DNA of 64,000 nucleotides from Manduca sexta (lineage: Eukaryota; Arthropoda; Insecta; Lepidoptera; Sphingidae). Below the pieces are notes generated by a model. It saw only the letters and a list, made by a program, of their open reading frames with translations, was not told the DNA's origin and made no database searches. Positions 49,758-61,101 of the stretch are shown in pieces. The first letter of the stretch is position 1; every line of letters begins with the position of its first letter. The stretch is taken from contig NC_051142.1 of the NCBI RefSeq assembly GCF_014839805.1, forward strand, positions 1,922,001-1,986,000, given 5' to 3'. Both the position numbers and the translations under genes were made by a program.

Positions 49758-50090
49758 TGTCTCGAAAGTTTAGGTACTGTTATATTTGTTTGTTTTAGAC
49801 ATTAATTTTTGTAAATTATTTATTAATTATTCAATTTTGTAGAAAAAAAACCATACGCATATTAGCTGTAAATGCTAAGAGAGAGAAAGGAATAGGGTAG
49901 AGGAGAGAGGGACCATCTCGAATAGAAGTGTATAGACAAATCAAGAAAAATCCAAAATAGCTCGGAATAATACCTAAGATTTATTCTACAGGTTAAGAAA
50001 AGTGTAAATGTCTTTTTATAGGTTGTCTATGATTTTTCTTGATAAGCTATTGTCTATGTCTCGAAAGTTCAGGCACTGTTATTATATTTG
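49758..50090. repeat. Direct duplication flanking a small inverted repeat
   Basis: ATGTCTCGAAAGTTTAGGTA (49,758) recurs as ATGTCTCGAAAGTTCAGGCA (50,056), each followed by CTGTTAT and ATTTG. Between them are perfect 13-bp inverted arms, ATCAAGAAAAATC (49,940-49,952) and its complement (50,031-50,043). Each arm adjoins or lies near ATAGACAA-type sequence. The duplication lies in the Helitron leader upstream of the RepHel frame. Confidence 0.7.
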
Positions 50091-50143
50091 GTGATTTTAT
50101 GTGATTTTGTGCGAGTGCATATTCAGTATTACTATTAATAACA

Positions 50144-50698
50144 ATGCCGCGTCCTAGAAGATCTAATCTTTCCCAGCGGAGCCGTAATGCCATTAGGCAA
50201 CGGAATATCGCGAGTCAATTATCTGATGAAGAACAAGAAATTGCACGAGAAGAGAGCCGCGTTAGTATGGAGCAAAGAAGGACCTTAATTCGTGCTTCTC
50301 AAACACAAGAGCAAAGAGAGGCAGCCCGTGAAACGGCTAGGTTAGAAACGAGAAATCGTCGAGCTTATCGGTCAGATGAACAGAGGAATAATCTTCGAAG
50401 TGCAAGAAGAAATGGTTCAAGTATTGATTTGAATCGAGCAGCGTTTCTATATGATTGCACCATCGACTACAGCTTGCATCGTTTAGTTTGCATTGATCCA
50501 ATGGACGTTGTTTGCCAGCATTGTGGCGCATTGAAGTTTGCTGGTGAAACGCCTGGTTTGTGCTGCCTTAGTGGTAAAGTGAAATTGCCATTATTGGTCC
50601 CGCCACCAGAGCCATTGTGTTCCCTGCTTTATGGCGAAACACTAGAATCACGACATTTTCTAGCGAACACTCAAAATACAATGTCTGTTTCCAAATGA
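50144..50698 (+). pseudogene. Helitron RepHel N-terminal domain, exon-like part 1
   Basis: A 184-codon frame starting MPRPRRSNLSQRS. The first 90 residues are Arg/Glu/Gln-rich with repeated R-x-x-Q-x-x-E-Q-R-x-x-x-R patterns, usual at the start of insect Helitron proteins. It then has the Helitron-like N domain zinc motif VCQHCGALKFAGE with C124/C127 and C140/C141, followed by GKVKLP, PPPEPL and LLYGE. A one-base frameshift near residue 178 moves the continuation (KYNVCFQMT, a stop, then EEHGYNPTFK) to another frame, ending at 50,751. The full-length protein (well over 1,000 aa, with HUH Rep and helicase) is not present. A decayed fragment. Confidence 0.85.
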
Positions 50699-50751
50699 CT
50701 TGATTTAGGGCGGAAATTATCGAAGAACACGGATATAATCCGACATTTAAG

Positions 50752-50917
50752 GTAATTTACGTTAAAAACTTTATTTTCTATGATGGTAAAAAAAATCTGG
50801 AATGTAGTTTGTTAGATTTCTGTATTTGTCTCTAAAATAAAAATGGCATGTTATTATTTCATATTTCAAATAAAAGTGTTTGTAAATCTAACTATAACTA
50901 TGGCTTTGACTTCACAG
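50752..50917 (+). other. Intron-like gap in the Helitron N domain
   Basis: The coding similarity stops after NPTFK at 50,751, where GTAATTTAC begins, and resumes in phase at IQGQICHR after TTCACAG ending at 50,917. In other insect Helitrons, as I recall, NPTFK is followed directly by IQGQ. The 166-bp segment therefore has GT-AG borders, is AT-rich, and sits at phase 0, as an intron would. It could also be a small insertion. Confidence 0.55.
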
Positions 50918-51178
50918 ATTCAAGGCCAGATTTGCCATCGCATTGGATCATTGCAACCTATTGAAGATGCACAGCATAAATTCTTGCAAATATACTTCAT
51001 GGGCAATATGGAAGAACAACTTGACCGGCATCAAGGGATTAACACAGCTACGAAAAGAGCAATTCTCCAAGATCTGCAGCAAATGCTTCATGAACATCAT
51101 GCATTGGTCAGGCTGTTCAAGACTGCTTTGGAGCGTATTTTCAATCATTTTTTTCTGACATGTGTTAAAAGTACTTAA
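50918..51178 (+). pseudogene. Helitron RepHel N domain, exon-like part 2
   Basis: Open to 51,178. It reads IQGQICHRIGSLQPIEDAQH, KFLQIYFMGNMEEQ, then INTATKRAILQDLQQMLHEH and LVRLFKTALER. This is the central part of the Helitron-like N-terminal domain (Pfam family Helitron_like_N, from memory). The similarity ends at about 51,140, where Rep sequence should continue and Helitron 3' non-coding sequence begins. A deletion therefore removed the HUH endonuclease and helicase. Confidence 0.85.
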
Positions 51179-51376
51179 TTATTATTATTTTTTAAATTTT
51201 TATTCTCATTCTGTATGTATTCATCATCGTTCTTCATTCATCATAATAAAATACTTTTATATTTCTATTATTTTGTATCATTGTATTACGTTCATCAAAG
51301 CCTAAATTAGTTCAGCTAAAAGGTAACACGACACTCATTGACTGTTAGGCGATACGAAGTTCGCCGGGTCAGCTAG

Positions 51377-52113
51377 TCTTAAATAAATCACGCGGTGGAA
51401 ACAAACGACGCGACGTGCGGTTTTTACAAATCTCAAATGAGTTCAATCTGAATGTGTAATTCATACTTGTTAAGTAATTATTTACATGGCATATTGCCGC
51501 GCCTCACGCGCCTGTCGTGTTCATGTCCTTTACGGTACCCGACTCGCTGGTCTCAACTTGACCACACCACGCGTCCGCGACGGGGAGGTGCGCGCGCGTT
51601 GTCTGGCGGCTATTATAATAGACGCTGGTGCATCTATCGATAGCCGGGAACGACGGCACATGGTGGTTGATGGCACAAATTTAATGCGCTCTCGGACCCG
51701 TGCAGTTTTACAAAGACTGCAGCGCGGCTCGTGACTTATTATTGTAACAGTAGGTACGTATCTACTCGAAGAATAATACCGCCAACGTACGTACTTTGCG
51801 TTATACGGAAAATTAACTCTTTTCTTACTGCTTTTATATTGTTATCTTGGTTTAGAATATAATAACAAAAAAGTGAAATAATAATGAGAAAATCCATTTT
51901 CATAATATTTCCTTTTGCAAAATATTGGGAGGAATCTAACACAAATAAATTGTATTATGTGTGCATTATATTGTAAATTTGTTTATAAATACCCCTAACA
52001 TTGTCTTTATTGGATTTTCTTTTTAGTTATTTACTTGTAATTTTTTCGCCTGCAATGATATAGTTTAGTTTTATTTTTTCCCGAAAGTAATTTACGTTAA
52101 CAGGAACCTCGCA
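51377..52113. other. No gene recognised
   Basis: A CpG-rich patch at about 51,495-51,620 has open frames on the plus strand without recognisable content. The rest is AT-rich. Confidence 0.4.
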
Positions 52114-52300
52114 TCGCAATGTCCATTTCTGCCGCGTTAAGTAACATATTCGAATGCTTCCGCATTGTATGTTGGAAGGACTTTGCAGCCAGCTTAATTG
52201 CTGGACATTGCATCTCATATCTCACGCGATGAGCGCAGTGCAATATCTCGCAGTACGTTGTGATTCATAGTTCAAGTGGGGTTTGTACTGTTAACGAGAG
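52114..52300 (-). repeat. Family C repeat, partial copy
   Basis: On the minus strand: the complement of GCGGCAGAAATGGACATTGC at 52,114-52,133, of AATTAAGCTGGCT-CAAAG near 52,180 and of GAGATATGAGATGCAATGTC near 52,205. It is collinear with 25,140-25,285 but diverged. Confidence 0.5.
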
Positions 52301-55300
52301 TCGTGTCGATTCGTATTTAAAGTGAACGGGTTATTCTTTTCTATACGTCATAAAAATAAAATCCTTAATTCCTTCGATGATTTTAATTATTATACATTCG
52401 CCTAAGTAATACACGGCGCTGATGGCGCTGACGCGGCCGGCGGAGTCACTTTGTCATGTATGAAAGAATTTTGATAGGACCTGGTCAAACAATTGTTGCC
52501 TTAAAAATATTCTTGTATTTATTGTGATTCATGGATGTATTACGGAAAAATTTATAATTGGGATAACATATAAAATAGTACATATATTATCTACGTCAAT
52601 GTATCATTATATTATAAGAATATATATACTGGACGAGTGCGCGGCAGCTCAGGGGCTCACTGCTCGTCGGTGATTGATTACAGCACGGGGTCACGGCATT
52701 CGTTATTATAACATTATTGCGCTGTGATGGCGCGGCTCAGCGACCACACCTCGCTTTATGAACTGCACACTGCCAATATGAAGCGACCCTGCTTTATTGC
52801 ACCCACTGACTTCGGAACTCAATTCGCTATACAATTTTTTACTGTGTGTAGTGTAACATTGCAAATGATGCCACTCTGCGCCGCGACAGGCCGCAACGTT
52901 CTGTGCGGGCTCTCCGTTGTCGATTATACGTCTACCTGTCAGCAGCTGAGTCTAAAGTCGCGTTGAGTCGGGGCGCATTCTCGCCAATTTTTTATCATTT
53001 TAATACTATCTGTAACGGGATAAATATATGGATATAAATATTATAAAGAATTAAACAAAATGTAGCAAGCAAATACAAATAAAATTATCTTTTGGCAACT
53101 GTACTAACACATTTTTGATACTTTGATTTCATGTTTTGCTTCCGCAGTACAAGCAAATTCAATGGAGTGCAAATATGTGAGTGTGTTCCGCACCGCAGCA
53201 GCGTGACGGCGGCGCGTGCGGCGCGGCGCGGCTACCACATTTGACTCAATAGTACTAAGTGCGCGCCCCCCACCATGTGTCGATAGCCAATGCCGGGAGC
53301 CACGCGCGTCATGTGTTTAATATAATAGGCGTATGCTCTCAACGTAATTGCCACCTGTAAGCAATAATTCTTCTCCATAAATAATTCAGAAAGATGTTAC
53401 AGTATATCTGCTTGCATCAGGTCTACATGTAGCCAAAAACCTAAATTCTTGTAATCGAGGAGCAGGCCCTTGCAGTAGTCCGACAATAAAATGAAATTCT
53501 AGCATTATTGTAACATGTGAGAAGAAATTAGGACATCAACATAAAGTGCGGACTCGTCACGAGGTCAGTAACACGGTGCGATGTGTGGCGGACCGGGTAA
53601 ACCTCGTGGTCACCTGGTTACGCGTTACGCAAATTGTGCTCTATAGACTGTTCTCATAAACAGTTCTATGTCACAATACTCTTATCACCCACTATGCTTG
53701 CTTGAAAAGGGCCCTAATTCAATTATAATAAAAAAAAAAATCCTTTTCCAAAATTATTCAATTGTTAATACTTAATATAAAATAACAATAATAGCAGGCC
53801 TGTATTCTGTCCGCGTGTAATATACCCAAGTATGTTGTTAAAACACAGGTAAGAGATTTGTTTATATACAATTTGATCTATCGGTCTCTCGGTCTATTGG
53901 TCTACTTTGGGCTTTCGGTATTTTTGAATAGCTTGCACATAATGCCTTAGTCGCGTGAGTCACGTTACAACTTCCACGGTTAGCCACTGTAATGTTAATA
54001 TTATTTCAAAGTCATATTATAACAAGTTCAAAGATTAAAAGTTTTTTGTGTGTTTCTTTGTATTAGATAAACTAAAAATCCACTTCATGATGATAATTCA
54101 CTAATAGGCCATTTTTCCGGGAATGACAGTAAACGCGAGTGGAGACGCGAGCATATGCCAGTATTAAAATGAATAAATTCAGCATCTTGATAAGTACGGC
54201 CTCTGTATGAGCATTTAGGATGATGTTTAGGACGCACTGCTCCGTTGAATGGTATTTAGTAAATGGTTTAAACATGAGGTGAGAGTGAGTGACGGGAAGG
54301 TGTCCAAGGCGCGCCACGCGGGGCCCGCATCGCGCGCGCTGTTTATAAGGCAGGCGTAATATCCGGACTCCTCCACTTTATCAATTACTGACGGGTTGCG
54401 TCTGACCGCCTTAATTGTGAGTGACGTCCAATTTGATGTCGCCAGAGACGCGGCGGGACTCCGAGGCGGAGGGATGGGAGGCCGGGGGAGGCGGACCCAC
54501 TGACTTCGCTCGTTGGGTTAATCAGCTACAGATCACGGCGAGGAGGCGCTGTTGGCAAGTGGGAAGAATAATCGCACCCAATATTTGTTATTGCTTGAGG
54601 TCATTCCCAGATTTTCTTCTATATAATTTATAATGCAAATTTAATCCACAATAATAATAATATTGGTACGTCCATATAAAGGTACCTACATAATATTGAA
54701 ACCGATGTATGAATACTAAATTGTTGGATGTTCAATTAATAATTTTAAACACCCAAACGGAATAACAAAACACAAAGACGAAAGACATCCGATGGGAGAT
54801 GTGGCGCAACAGCAGTGAAGTGTCGCCGAAGACTGATACTAAACGGACATCATCGTGTGTGGGGAATGCGCGCGACCTAATTGGCGCGAGAGCCGGAATC
54901 GAGCCGGCCACTATTGGACGCGCTGCTATCGCCAGACATGCGACACACGTGACGCGACACTCGTATCTCCCATGCATTGTTTGCTGTGCATTGCAGCCTA
55001 AAACTTTGACTACTAACCTGACCAGCTTACGAACGGTGACGGGCCCTCGTGATTAAAAAACCTGATCACATAATATCATTATTTTCAGCATAAATGGGCC
55101 TACTCCACCGGGGTAGCCGCACTGTCCCAGGCTCGCTAGTGTGTGACAATATTATCTATTATAACTAAAGATCCATAAAATCGCCTCCCCGTTCCTATTA
55201 TTATCCGTAATGGTTGGTGACGCAATTACATTTCTTCTAGCTGTGCGGGTATTCGTTCACTGCTGTGTTACTGCTTAACTACAAGTCGGCGAGTTCTCGC

Positions 55301-57329
55301 CTCCGTCCGGCGCGTGCAGGACGCGGCGTACGGCGGTAGTGCGACCAAATCTATAGAATGTCGTCAGCTATCGAGTACCCTTCTCGTCCCACGCTCAGCT
55401 TTAATGTCGAGACCGTTTTGTGGACCGTTAACGACGACGTCTCGGATTAATGATTTTACTTCCGCACCTTTAAGTGATTATGTCATTTCGGTGGAAATAT
55501 TTATGGTAATGAAGTCCTTCAGGTATTTTATGTGCGCAAGGCAGTGGTGATAAAATTATTTAATAAGTACTAGTATAAACTCATGGTTGCATCTGCAAAT
55601 AGCAAAGCACCACAGCTCGCTGAGATCGTTGCTCTCTGATTAAACAATGTGGCCGTACAAAATTGTATTTTTACGTCTCAACTTTTTATTTTTATTTCGA
55701 AACTTACAACAGATTTTTTTATCTAAAATATACAGATATAAGTGTCAGCAATAAATAATTTAAACAGGTCGTATGTTGTGATCGGACGTCCACCCGCATG
55801 CGATCACACACACAACATATTATCTTTAATAAAATATACTCTCATAGCGCTCACGGTGTTACAGATTTTTATCTTCGCATTTGGCGCTAACACAATTCTC
55901 GTAAAGAAAGCTTTCTGAAATTCCCGGAATCTCTTAAGACGCGATATGCACAGCGTGATCCTGTAACGTATCACTCCAGATGATTGCTCCGCCCTCCCGC
56001 CTCACACGCAGAGTTGAGTTTCCATTTTACTTGAATATATTTCGGCGGCAGTTGAACATGTTTTCCTTGTTCTTATTCAGGCTGCTGCGTTGAGTTAGTA
56101 GTTGACGTGTCTATATCTGTATACAATCGAGTGCACGAACTGATCCAAACTTGAAGCCACTAGTAATCCTACCATATTTATTATTAACACCATTGCAAAG
56201 CCATACGGTGCATACACACCGTTTCCGAATACTGTAAGGTCATTTAATAGAAAGGCAACACTTGTGGGTCGGCGACAGATGCGGCATCGCGATGGGTGAC
56301 GTGGGTGATGGGTTTTACACAGCACGAGCTGGCCACCTGCGCCACCTGCCAGGGCGTCGCGCAGTTATTAGTATTCAGTCGCTGCAACAGGCACCGCGCC
56401 CAGACTCGACGCGGACGTGTTTGTGTTTACTTCACCAGTTACAGTTTTAACACAGTTAACCGAACGAGCCCAGCGCCGACTAAATTGTTAATAACAATAT
56501 AAACATAGCCTCACGCAACTAAATAACAACTAACTACCATTTTATGTGAGTCGGCAACGGGTTCTTAACAAATGAGCAATTTTACTTGATGATAAAATAT
56601 AACTAACTAACTACCACGAGTCGTATGCACCCAGAAAAGCACAGATATCTTGAATTAATTGCCGACCTTTACCACTAGAAATCCTTGTTCCGAGATTCTA
56701 AACCATTTATGCAATAACTTTTAGAATTGTACAAAATTTTTTCAAAAGTTTACCCGAGGCAAAAAATACATCCTAACTTAACATATCGTGGCCAATTTAA
56801 CAGAAAACAAAAGCTAAGACAAACGTAAATAAAACTAAAAGAGAAACCGGTGGGAATCGGGTTGTATGGTCGCTTCGCCACTGGTATCTATTTAAAAGTA
56901 AAAGCAATCAAATAAATGAAAGCGTAAAAATTCATTTATTTATTTTTATTGACGATGATTTCTCAAGCGATAGAGTCAAAGAAGTAGAGACAGATTTTGA
57001 GAATGTAAAAAGTTAAACATCGTTCAGTGAATCAGTACTTGCATACGAAAAGTTTAACATCATATTAGATGTTACTAAGGAAAATTTTATGGGGGTTTGA
57101 CTGATTAGGAAATAACTGGCATAATTTGCATCTCCATTGAATGAACGCCCCACATTATTACCAAACACTTACGCAAACTTTTCCCAGGTGTTGGCGCGGT
57201 ACAACCGCGACTGCTTTCAACGCAATCGACTAACGAATTTTCGTGACTATTTAGTTCTGTTTGACGGCACTAGCATATCCTAGATCTATGATCAATAGTC
57301 GGAATACAATCTCGTATTATTGCTAATAG
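52301..57329. other. No gene recognised; several CpG-rich patches
   Basis: CpG-rich patches lie at 52,420-52,450, 52,620-52,980, 53,190-53,300, 54,300-54,560, 54,860-54,960 and 55,290-55,460. Each carries short open frames on both strands without recognisable domains. Near 54,890-54,950 the minus strand has a tRNA-like phrase (GGCCGGCTCGATTCCGGCTC), perhaps a SINE relic. Nothing here can be called a gene. Confidence 0.35.
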
Positions 57330-58740
57330 AAATACATAGTTCTATTTAATCGGTCCCAACCGGGCCTGATTTATTAGCTGCAGCCGCTACCCGCCATTGC
57401 TACAGTTTTTATTTCATTTATGACATGGCCATAAAGTTTTTATTGCCGCGATGAAATGATCGCTAGTGGATTGTAAAAATGGAACGCATAAAGGCATATT
57501 TATAACAATTGTTGCCAAATCGTCCCACGAGGCGTGACGTGACACGTGCGATCACTTTATGCACTTAGTATTGGCAGCAATAAAAATAAGGAATTAAAGT
57601 TTTACTTAAATACTACCACGTTATCTCGCTGTCGGTAATCAGCAAAGCTAGCTTAACCCATTTGTAAGTCGTGACACGAGCCGGTGCCAATCCGGCCCAA
57701 TATTTCAAGCAAGTGTACAGCCTAACAGCACGCAGGCTCCCGCGCAGTCGCGACTCCGTGGTGGTAGCACCCACGCGCCGGCGCGGCGCCCCTCATGGTT
57801 ATTGAACACAACTAACTAGTCCATTTAATTACATCGACGGATAGTATTAAATTGCGTCGGTAGTCCGATATGATTAGCGCGTCGTCCACTGCACCTCTCA
57901 CTGTGTCTGACATCAGAACAAAGAGATTAGTAGGTGGATGTTAGTCATATTAGTAAGTAGATTAGAACATCGCTAGTTAATGTCGCATCATTTGAGCAAC
58001 ATAGAGGGTAGACCTATGTAGACTGCCTAGACTAGTGTTCAATCTAGTCACAGGCTAATAATTGCGGTAACGCCTGGTATGATGTTTGTGGCACTGAGCC
58101 GTAAACCATGTTAATATATACCGAAATAACGTTAAAGTGGCGGCGCGGCTGAGAGCGCCACATCTCGGAAACATTTTCACGACGGCTGTAAAACATGTAC
58201 TACTTTATTGCGAATTGCGATTGCGGACGAGGTTTCATCGATGGCGTTTTGTGTTATGTGCACACCCGGTGATGCTCGTAACTTGAGTGGAAGGTGTTTA
58301 GTGTGGGCACACAAAAGGAGGGCGTGTTTTGTTGCCGGAAAGTGACACATGTCTATTTCGCCACGCGTTCACTTCGGCCCCGGCATTGACCGGCACTTGT
58401 GAACGGGCGTGTCACTGTCTGTAAACATAGTTGCAGGCGTTACGTTTAAAAGAACTTCACGTATTTTTTATTTTTATATAACCCGATTCCTGCCGGTTTT
58501 CCTTTCGTAATTTATGTACCGAAATTCTAATTATCCTTAGAACGAAGTGCAGACCGCATTTATTATTATTAGTATCTATATGTTGTATCGGGGTCCCTTT
58601 CGGAAAATGTCACACTTCACCACAGCTGCACGTGGTTTGTCGCGGCGCTCTCCCGAGTGCACGTCAGCGCGGAGCTGTTGCACTGCGGCTGTTGTACAAC
58701 AGCGGAGGTAGTTCCGGTGTTAATTGGTGATACCGCGTTT
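57330..58740. promoter_or_regulatory. Candidate cis-regulatory region (composition only)
   Basis: Compared with its surroundings this stretch is CpG-rich in its second half (58,130-58,740). In its first half (57,400-57,620) it carries clustered CATAAA/TTTATGA sites (GGCCATAAAGTTTTTATTGC, CGCATAAAGGC, CTTTATGCAC) and ACACGTGCGATCAC, a pattern typical of homeodomain-type enhancers. No coding frame is convincing. This is inference from motif content; conservation in related species would be needed. Confidence 0.2.
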
Positions 58741-59405
58741 ATTTCCACAAAGCCGAATCACTGGTGCGCCTGGCGTTGTTAAAACTTCCGTAACTTGTCC
58801 CAACTAGATGCTTCGCATTTACTTAATAGATAATAACGTCGTAATATATTTATTTTATGAATTGTAATCAAATGTATGATAAATATTAAAACAAATTTTA
58901 TATCGCAAACATGAATTTCTAAGATGGCAGTGCATACCCGGGGTTAAAAAATTCTTTACAAATATAAACAAGATGATAATGACTCCGTTGTTTTATCTCC
59001 AAATGTCTGTCTCTCTAACAAACTTACGAGTTTCTATAAACTTACTAATTTGAGTTTCAGTTAACAACTTTACACCCTTAATGAACTGAGGAGGTTGGCT
59101 AGTTTAGGGTTTTGGTGTATCGTCCTCGGTGGTGAAATCAATTTGGTCCTCTCGTTGTTTTATGAATTTGTTTTACTTTACATAAGCGTTGGCTTACCCA
59201 ATCAGTAAATATATTATTCAATGGCTCTCAGACACTATCAGGTTCAATTGCCTTCAAAAGTGTTCTCGTACATTATTATTTACTGAGCTGGTATCGTGAG
59301 TCATAGTAGAGTTGTGGCGGCGCACGGATACAACTGTAGACAAAGTGCTACGTGGGGCTACGCCGTAGCACGAGCGCTACAAGGGCCGTGACTGCCTTGC
59401 CTAGA
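58741..59405. other. No gene recognised
   Basis: AT-rich, with a CpG patch near 59,320-59,390. Nothing is recognised. Confidence 0.4.
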
Positions 59406-59413
59406 CTCTAGAG

Positions 59414-59856
59414 CATGGTTGCACAGACTTATTAAGACTAGGGGCCACTCGGGCAAATCATGAACTGATGGCGGGCCGGCCGGCTGAAGTATAGGTAATT
59501 AAAGACAATAAAGAATTGATAATAATTTATTAAAATTGAAAAAGAATTTATTAATTTGAAGCGTGGCACTGCATAGTGCTTACAATCTTTTATATTTGGC
59601 TCAAATTTACTTGTAGCAACACGTAAAACTGCTTCCAAACTTTCATTTGCAAGGCGGTTTCGATTTTTTGTTTTATTATTATTTAGTATTGAAAAAGTTT
59701 GTTCACATATATAGGTAGAACCAAATAAGCTGGCTGGCTGGAATAGAATTCAATATTTTTCGGATGTACGAGAGTATTATTTTTACTGTCGGCGGGCCAC
59801 CAGTATTCGACTGGCGGGCCGCATGCGGCCCGCGGGCCGCTGTCTGTGCATCCATG
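59414..59856 (-). mobile_element. hAT deletion derivative with 8-bp target duplication
   Basis: A 443-bp element. The left end CATGGTTGCACAGAC and the complement of the right end, CATGGATGCACAGAC, form terminal inverted repeats with one mismatch. Both sides carry CTCTAGAG (59,406-59,413 and 59,857-59,864), an 8-bp duplication matching the NTCTAGAN preference known for many hAT elements. The right sub-terminal region has the perfect 20-bp palindrome GCGGGCCGCATGCGGCCCGC (59,814-59,833). Only the 3' tail of a transposase gene remains inside, so it needs transposase from elsewhere. Confidence 0.85.
59438..59740 (-). pseudogene. hAT transposase C-terminal fragment
   Basis: The minus-strand frame reads FQPASLFGSTYICEQTFSIL, then KNRNRLANESLEAVLRVATS and KFEPNI before diverging. 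This is the end of the hAT dimerisation domain (usual form: F-G-S-x-Y-x-C-E-x-x-F-S, then R-x-R-L-x-x-x-x-L-x-x-x-L-R-x-A-T-S), of the type shared with ZBED-like and EPM2AIP1-like proteins. The catalytic DDE residues and BED finger are absent. The last 35 codons before the stop are unlike the family, so the frame is probably shifted or decayed. Confidence 0.8.
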
Positions 59857-59865
59857 CTCTAGAGG

Positions 59866-60351
59866 CTATAGTGCCTTGTACGTACTCATTATCATTATTG
59901 TTACTTACAATGTTATTATTACTATTATGTAATAATAATTATCATTAACCCCTGCACTTGAAACGATAATCTATTTACATTTTATGTTACAAATTACATC
60001 ATTGCTATGTGATTTATGTTTAAATCTCAGCCATAACACAAGTCGACAAAAAAAAATTTTTTTTTGTGTTTCTATTCTAATGCTTGAATTCTGATTCCAA
60101 ACATCGAAAAACACTCGGATATCCATTTTTAACCCTTAAAGTTTGCTTTTGTCTGATTTATGTTGATAAGTACGTTTTGAAGATTTTAAATGATTCTTAT
60201 GAGGAATAGGCGGTAGCATTTTGATCATTTTAATTGCAAATTGTGAATTATGTCTGAACGGCAGTAGTGAGTGTTTACTAGTCTATTACTATTTAAAAAA
60301 AAGTATATTTGAATTGTAACAACCGACTTTTATGTGGTACTTGGTTAGAAA
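59866..60351. other. No gene recognised; A9T9 palindrome
   Basis: AT-rich, with the palindrome ACAAAAAAAAATTTTTTTTTGT-like run at about 60,046-60,067. It may include leader sequence of the pseudogene that follows. Confidence 0.4.
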
Positions 60352-61101
60352 ATGGCACCAAGAAAGTGTAAACAGAATGTTGATTAAATCTGTTTTATTT
60401 GCGGTGAATTTATTAAAGTAGGAAGTAAGAAATTTGCTTCGGCAACGATTTTGAAGCATTGCGAAGCCTATGACGCTTATTATAATCTTAAAATACGGAA
60501 TCAAGATAAGAAATGGGTGCCTCACGGTGCTTGTGTTAATTTCAAATTGGAAAATATAATGTGAAAGTGAAACCAATAGTAGAGCCTAAATAAATATTGA
60601 TGCTCCCGTTACATATCAAGTTAGGGCTAATGAAGCAATTTTTGTAAGCTCTAGATCATAATTCTGAAGCTATTGAATATTTAAAGAGATTATTTCCCAA
60701 ATTATCTGAAGCTAAAGTTAAAACTGGTATTTTCGTTGGACCACAAATAAAATAAATAGTGAGCAGCGATGATTTCACAAAATTCCTTATTGCTCACGAA
60801 AAATAATCCTGGAAGCGTCTGAAAGCAGTAGTCAATTGTTTTTGGAAATCACAGAGTCGACAATTATGAAAAGTTCATTGAAACTATGCTTGAAAGTTTT
60901 AAATTGATGGGATGCAGAATGTCCCATAAACTCCATATGCTACATGCTCACCTGGACAAATTTAAAGATAATATGGGTGCCTATTCAGAGGAGCAGGGAG
61001 AACGTTTTACTGTAATGGACTTTGAACGATATTACCAAGAGCAGTACAACGAGAGTATGATGGGAGATTACATTTGGGGATTAATACGCACACGAACATA
61101 A
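60352..61101 (+). pseudogene. Decayed member of a repetitive arthropod protein family
   Basis: It starts MAPRKCKQNVD, stop, ICFICGEF, then NQDKKWVPHGACVNF: the N-terminal Cys-rich region of an uncharacterised protein found in many arthropod genomes in high copy (usual form about 500 aa or more, M-x-R-K-C-x-V-N-x-D-x-F-C-Y-x-C-G-E). After a large internal deletion (near 60,560-60,610) the C-terminal part resumes: HIKLGLMKQFL, stop, then YLKRLFPKLSEAKVKTGIF and VGPQIK, and finally LMGCRMSHKLHMLHAHLDKF, SEEQGERF, YNESMMGDYIWGL, ending at a stop at 61,099-61,101. At least five stops and several shifts make it non-functional. The family's function is unknown to me; its copy number suggests a mobile origin. 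Confidence 0.8.

Larger units (their letters stand above)
48175..51376 (+). mobile_element. Helitron carrying partial RepHel and a nested maT
   Basis: Joining the flanks across the nested maT gives a 5' end TCTATATATATAAAACAAAG preceded by a host A (48,174). The 3' end is a GGCGA/TCGCC hairpin (51,348-51,352 and 51,361-51,365), GGGTCAG and CTAG (51,373-51,376) before a host T. Without the maT the element is about 1.9 kb. It keeps part of the N-terminal domain of the RepHel protein (50,144-50,698 and 50,918-51,178) but has no HUH nuclease and no helicase, so it is non-autonomous. Internally it also carries a direct duplication around a small inverted repeat (49,758-50,090). Confidence 0.85.

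Noticed and set aside
59946..60140. TTAACCC-type motifs suggesting piggyBac ends
   Set aside because: The two motifs are not inverted with respect to each other in the required way and there are no matching sub-terminal sequences.
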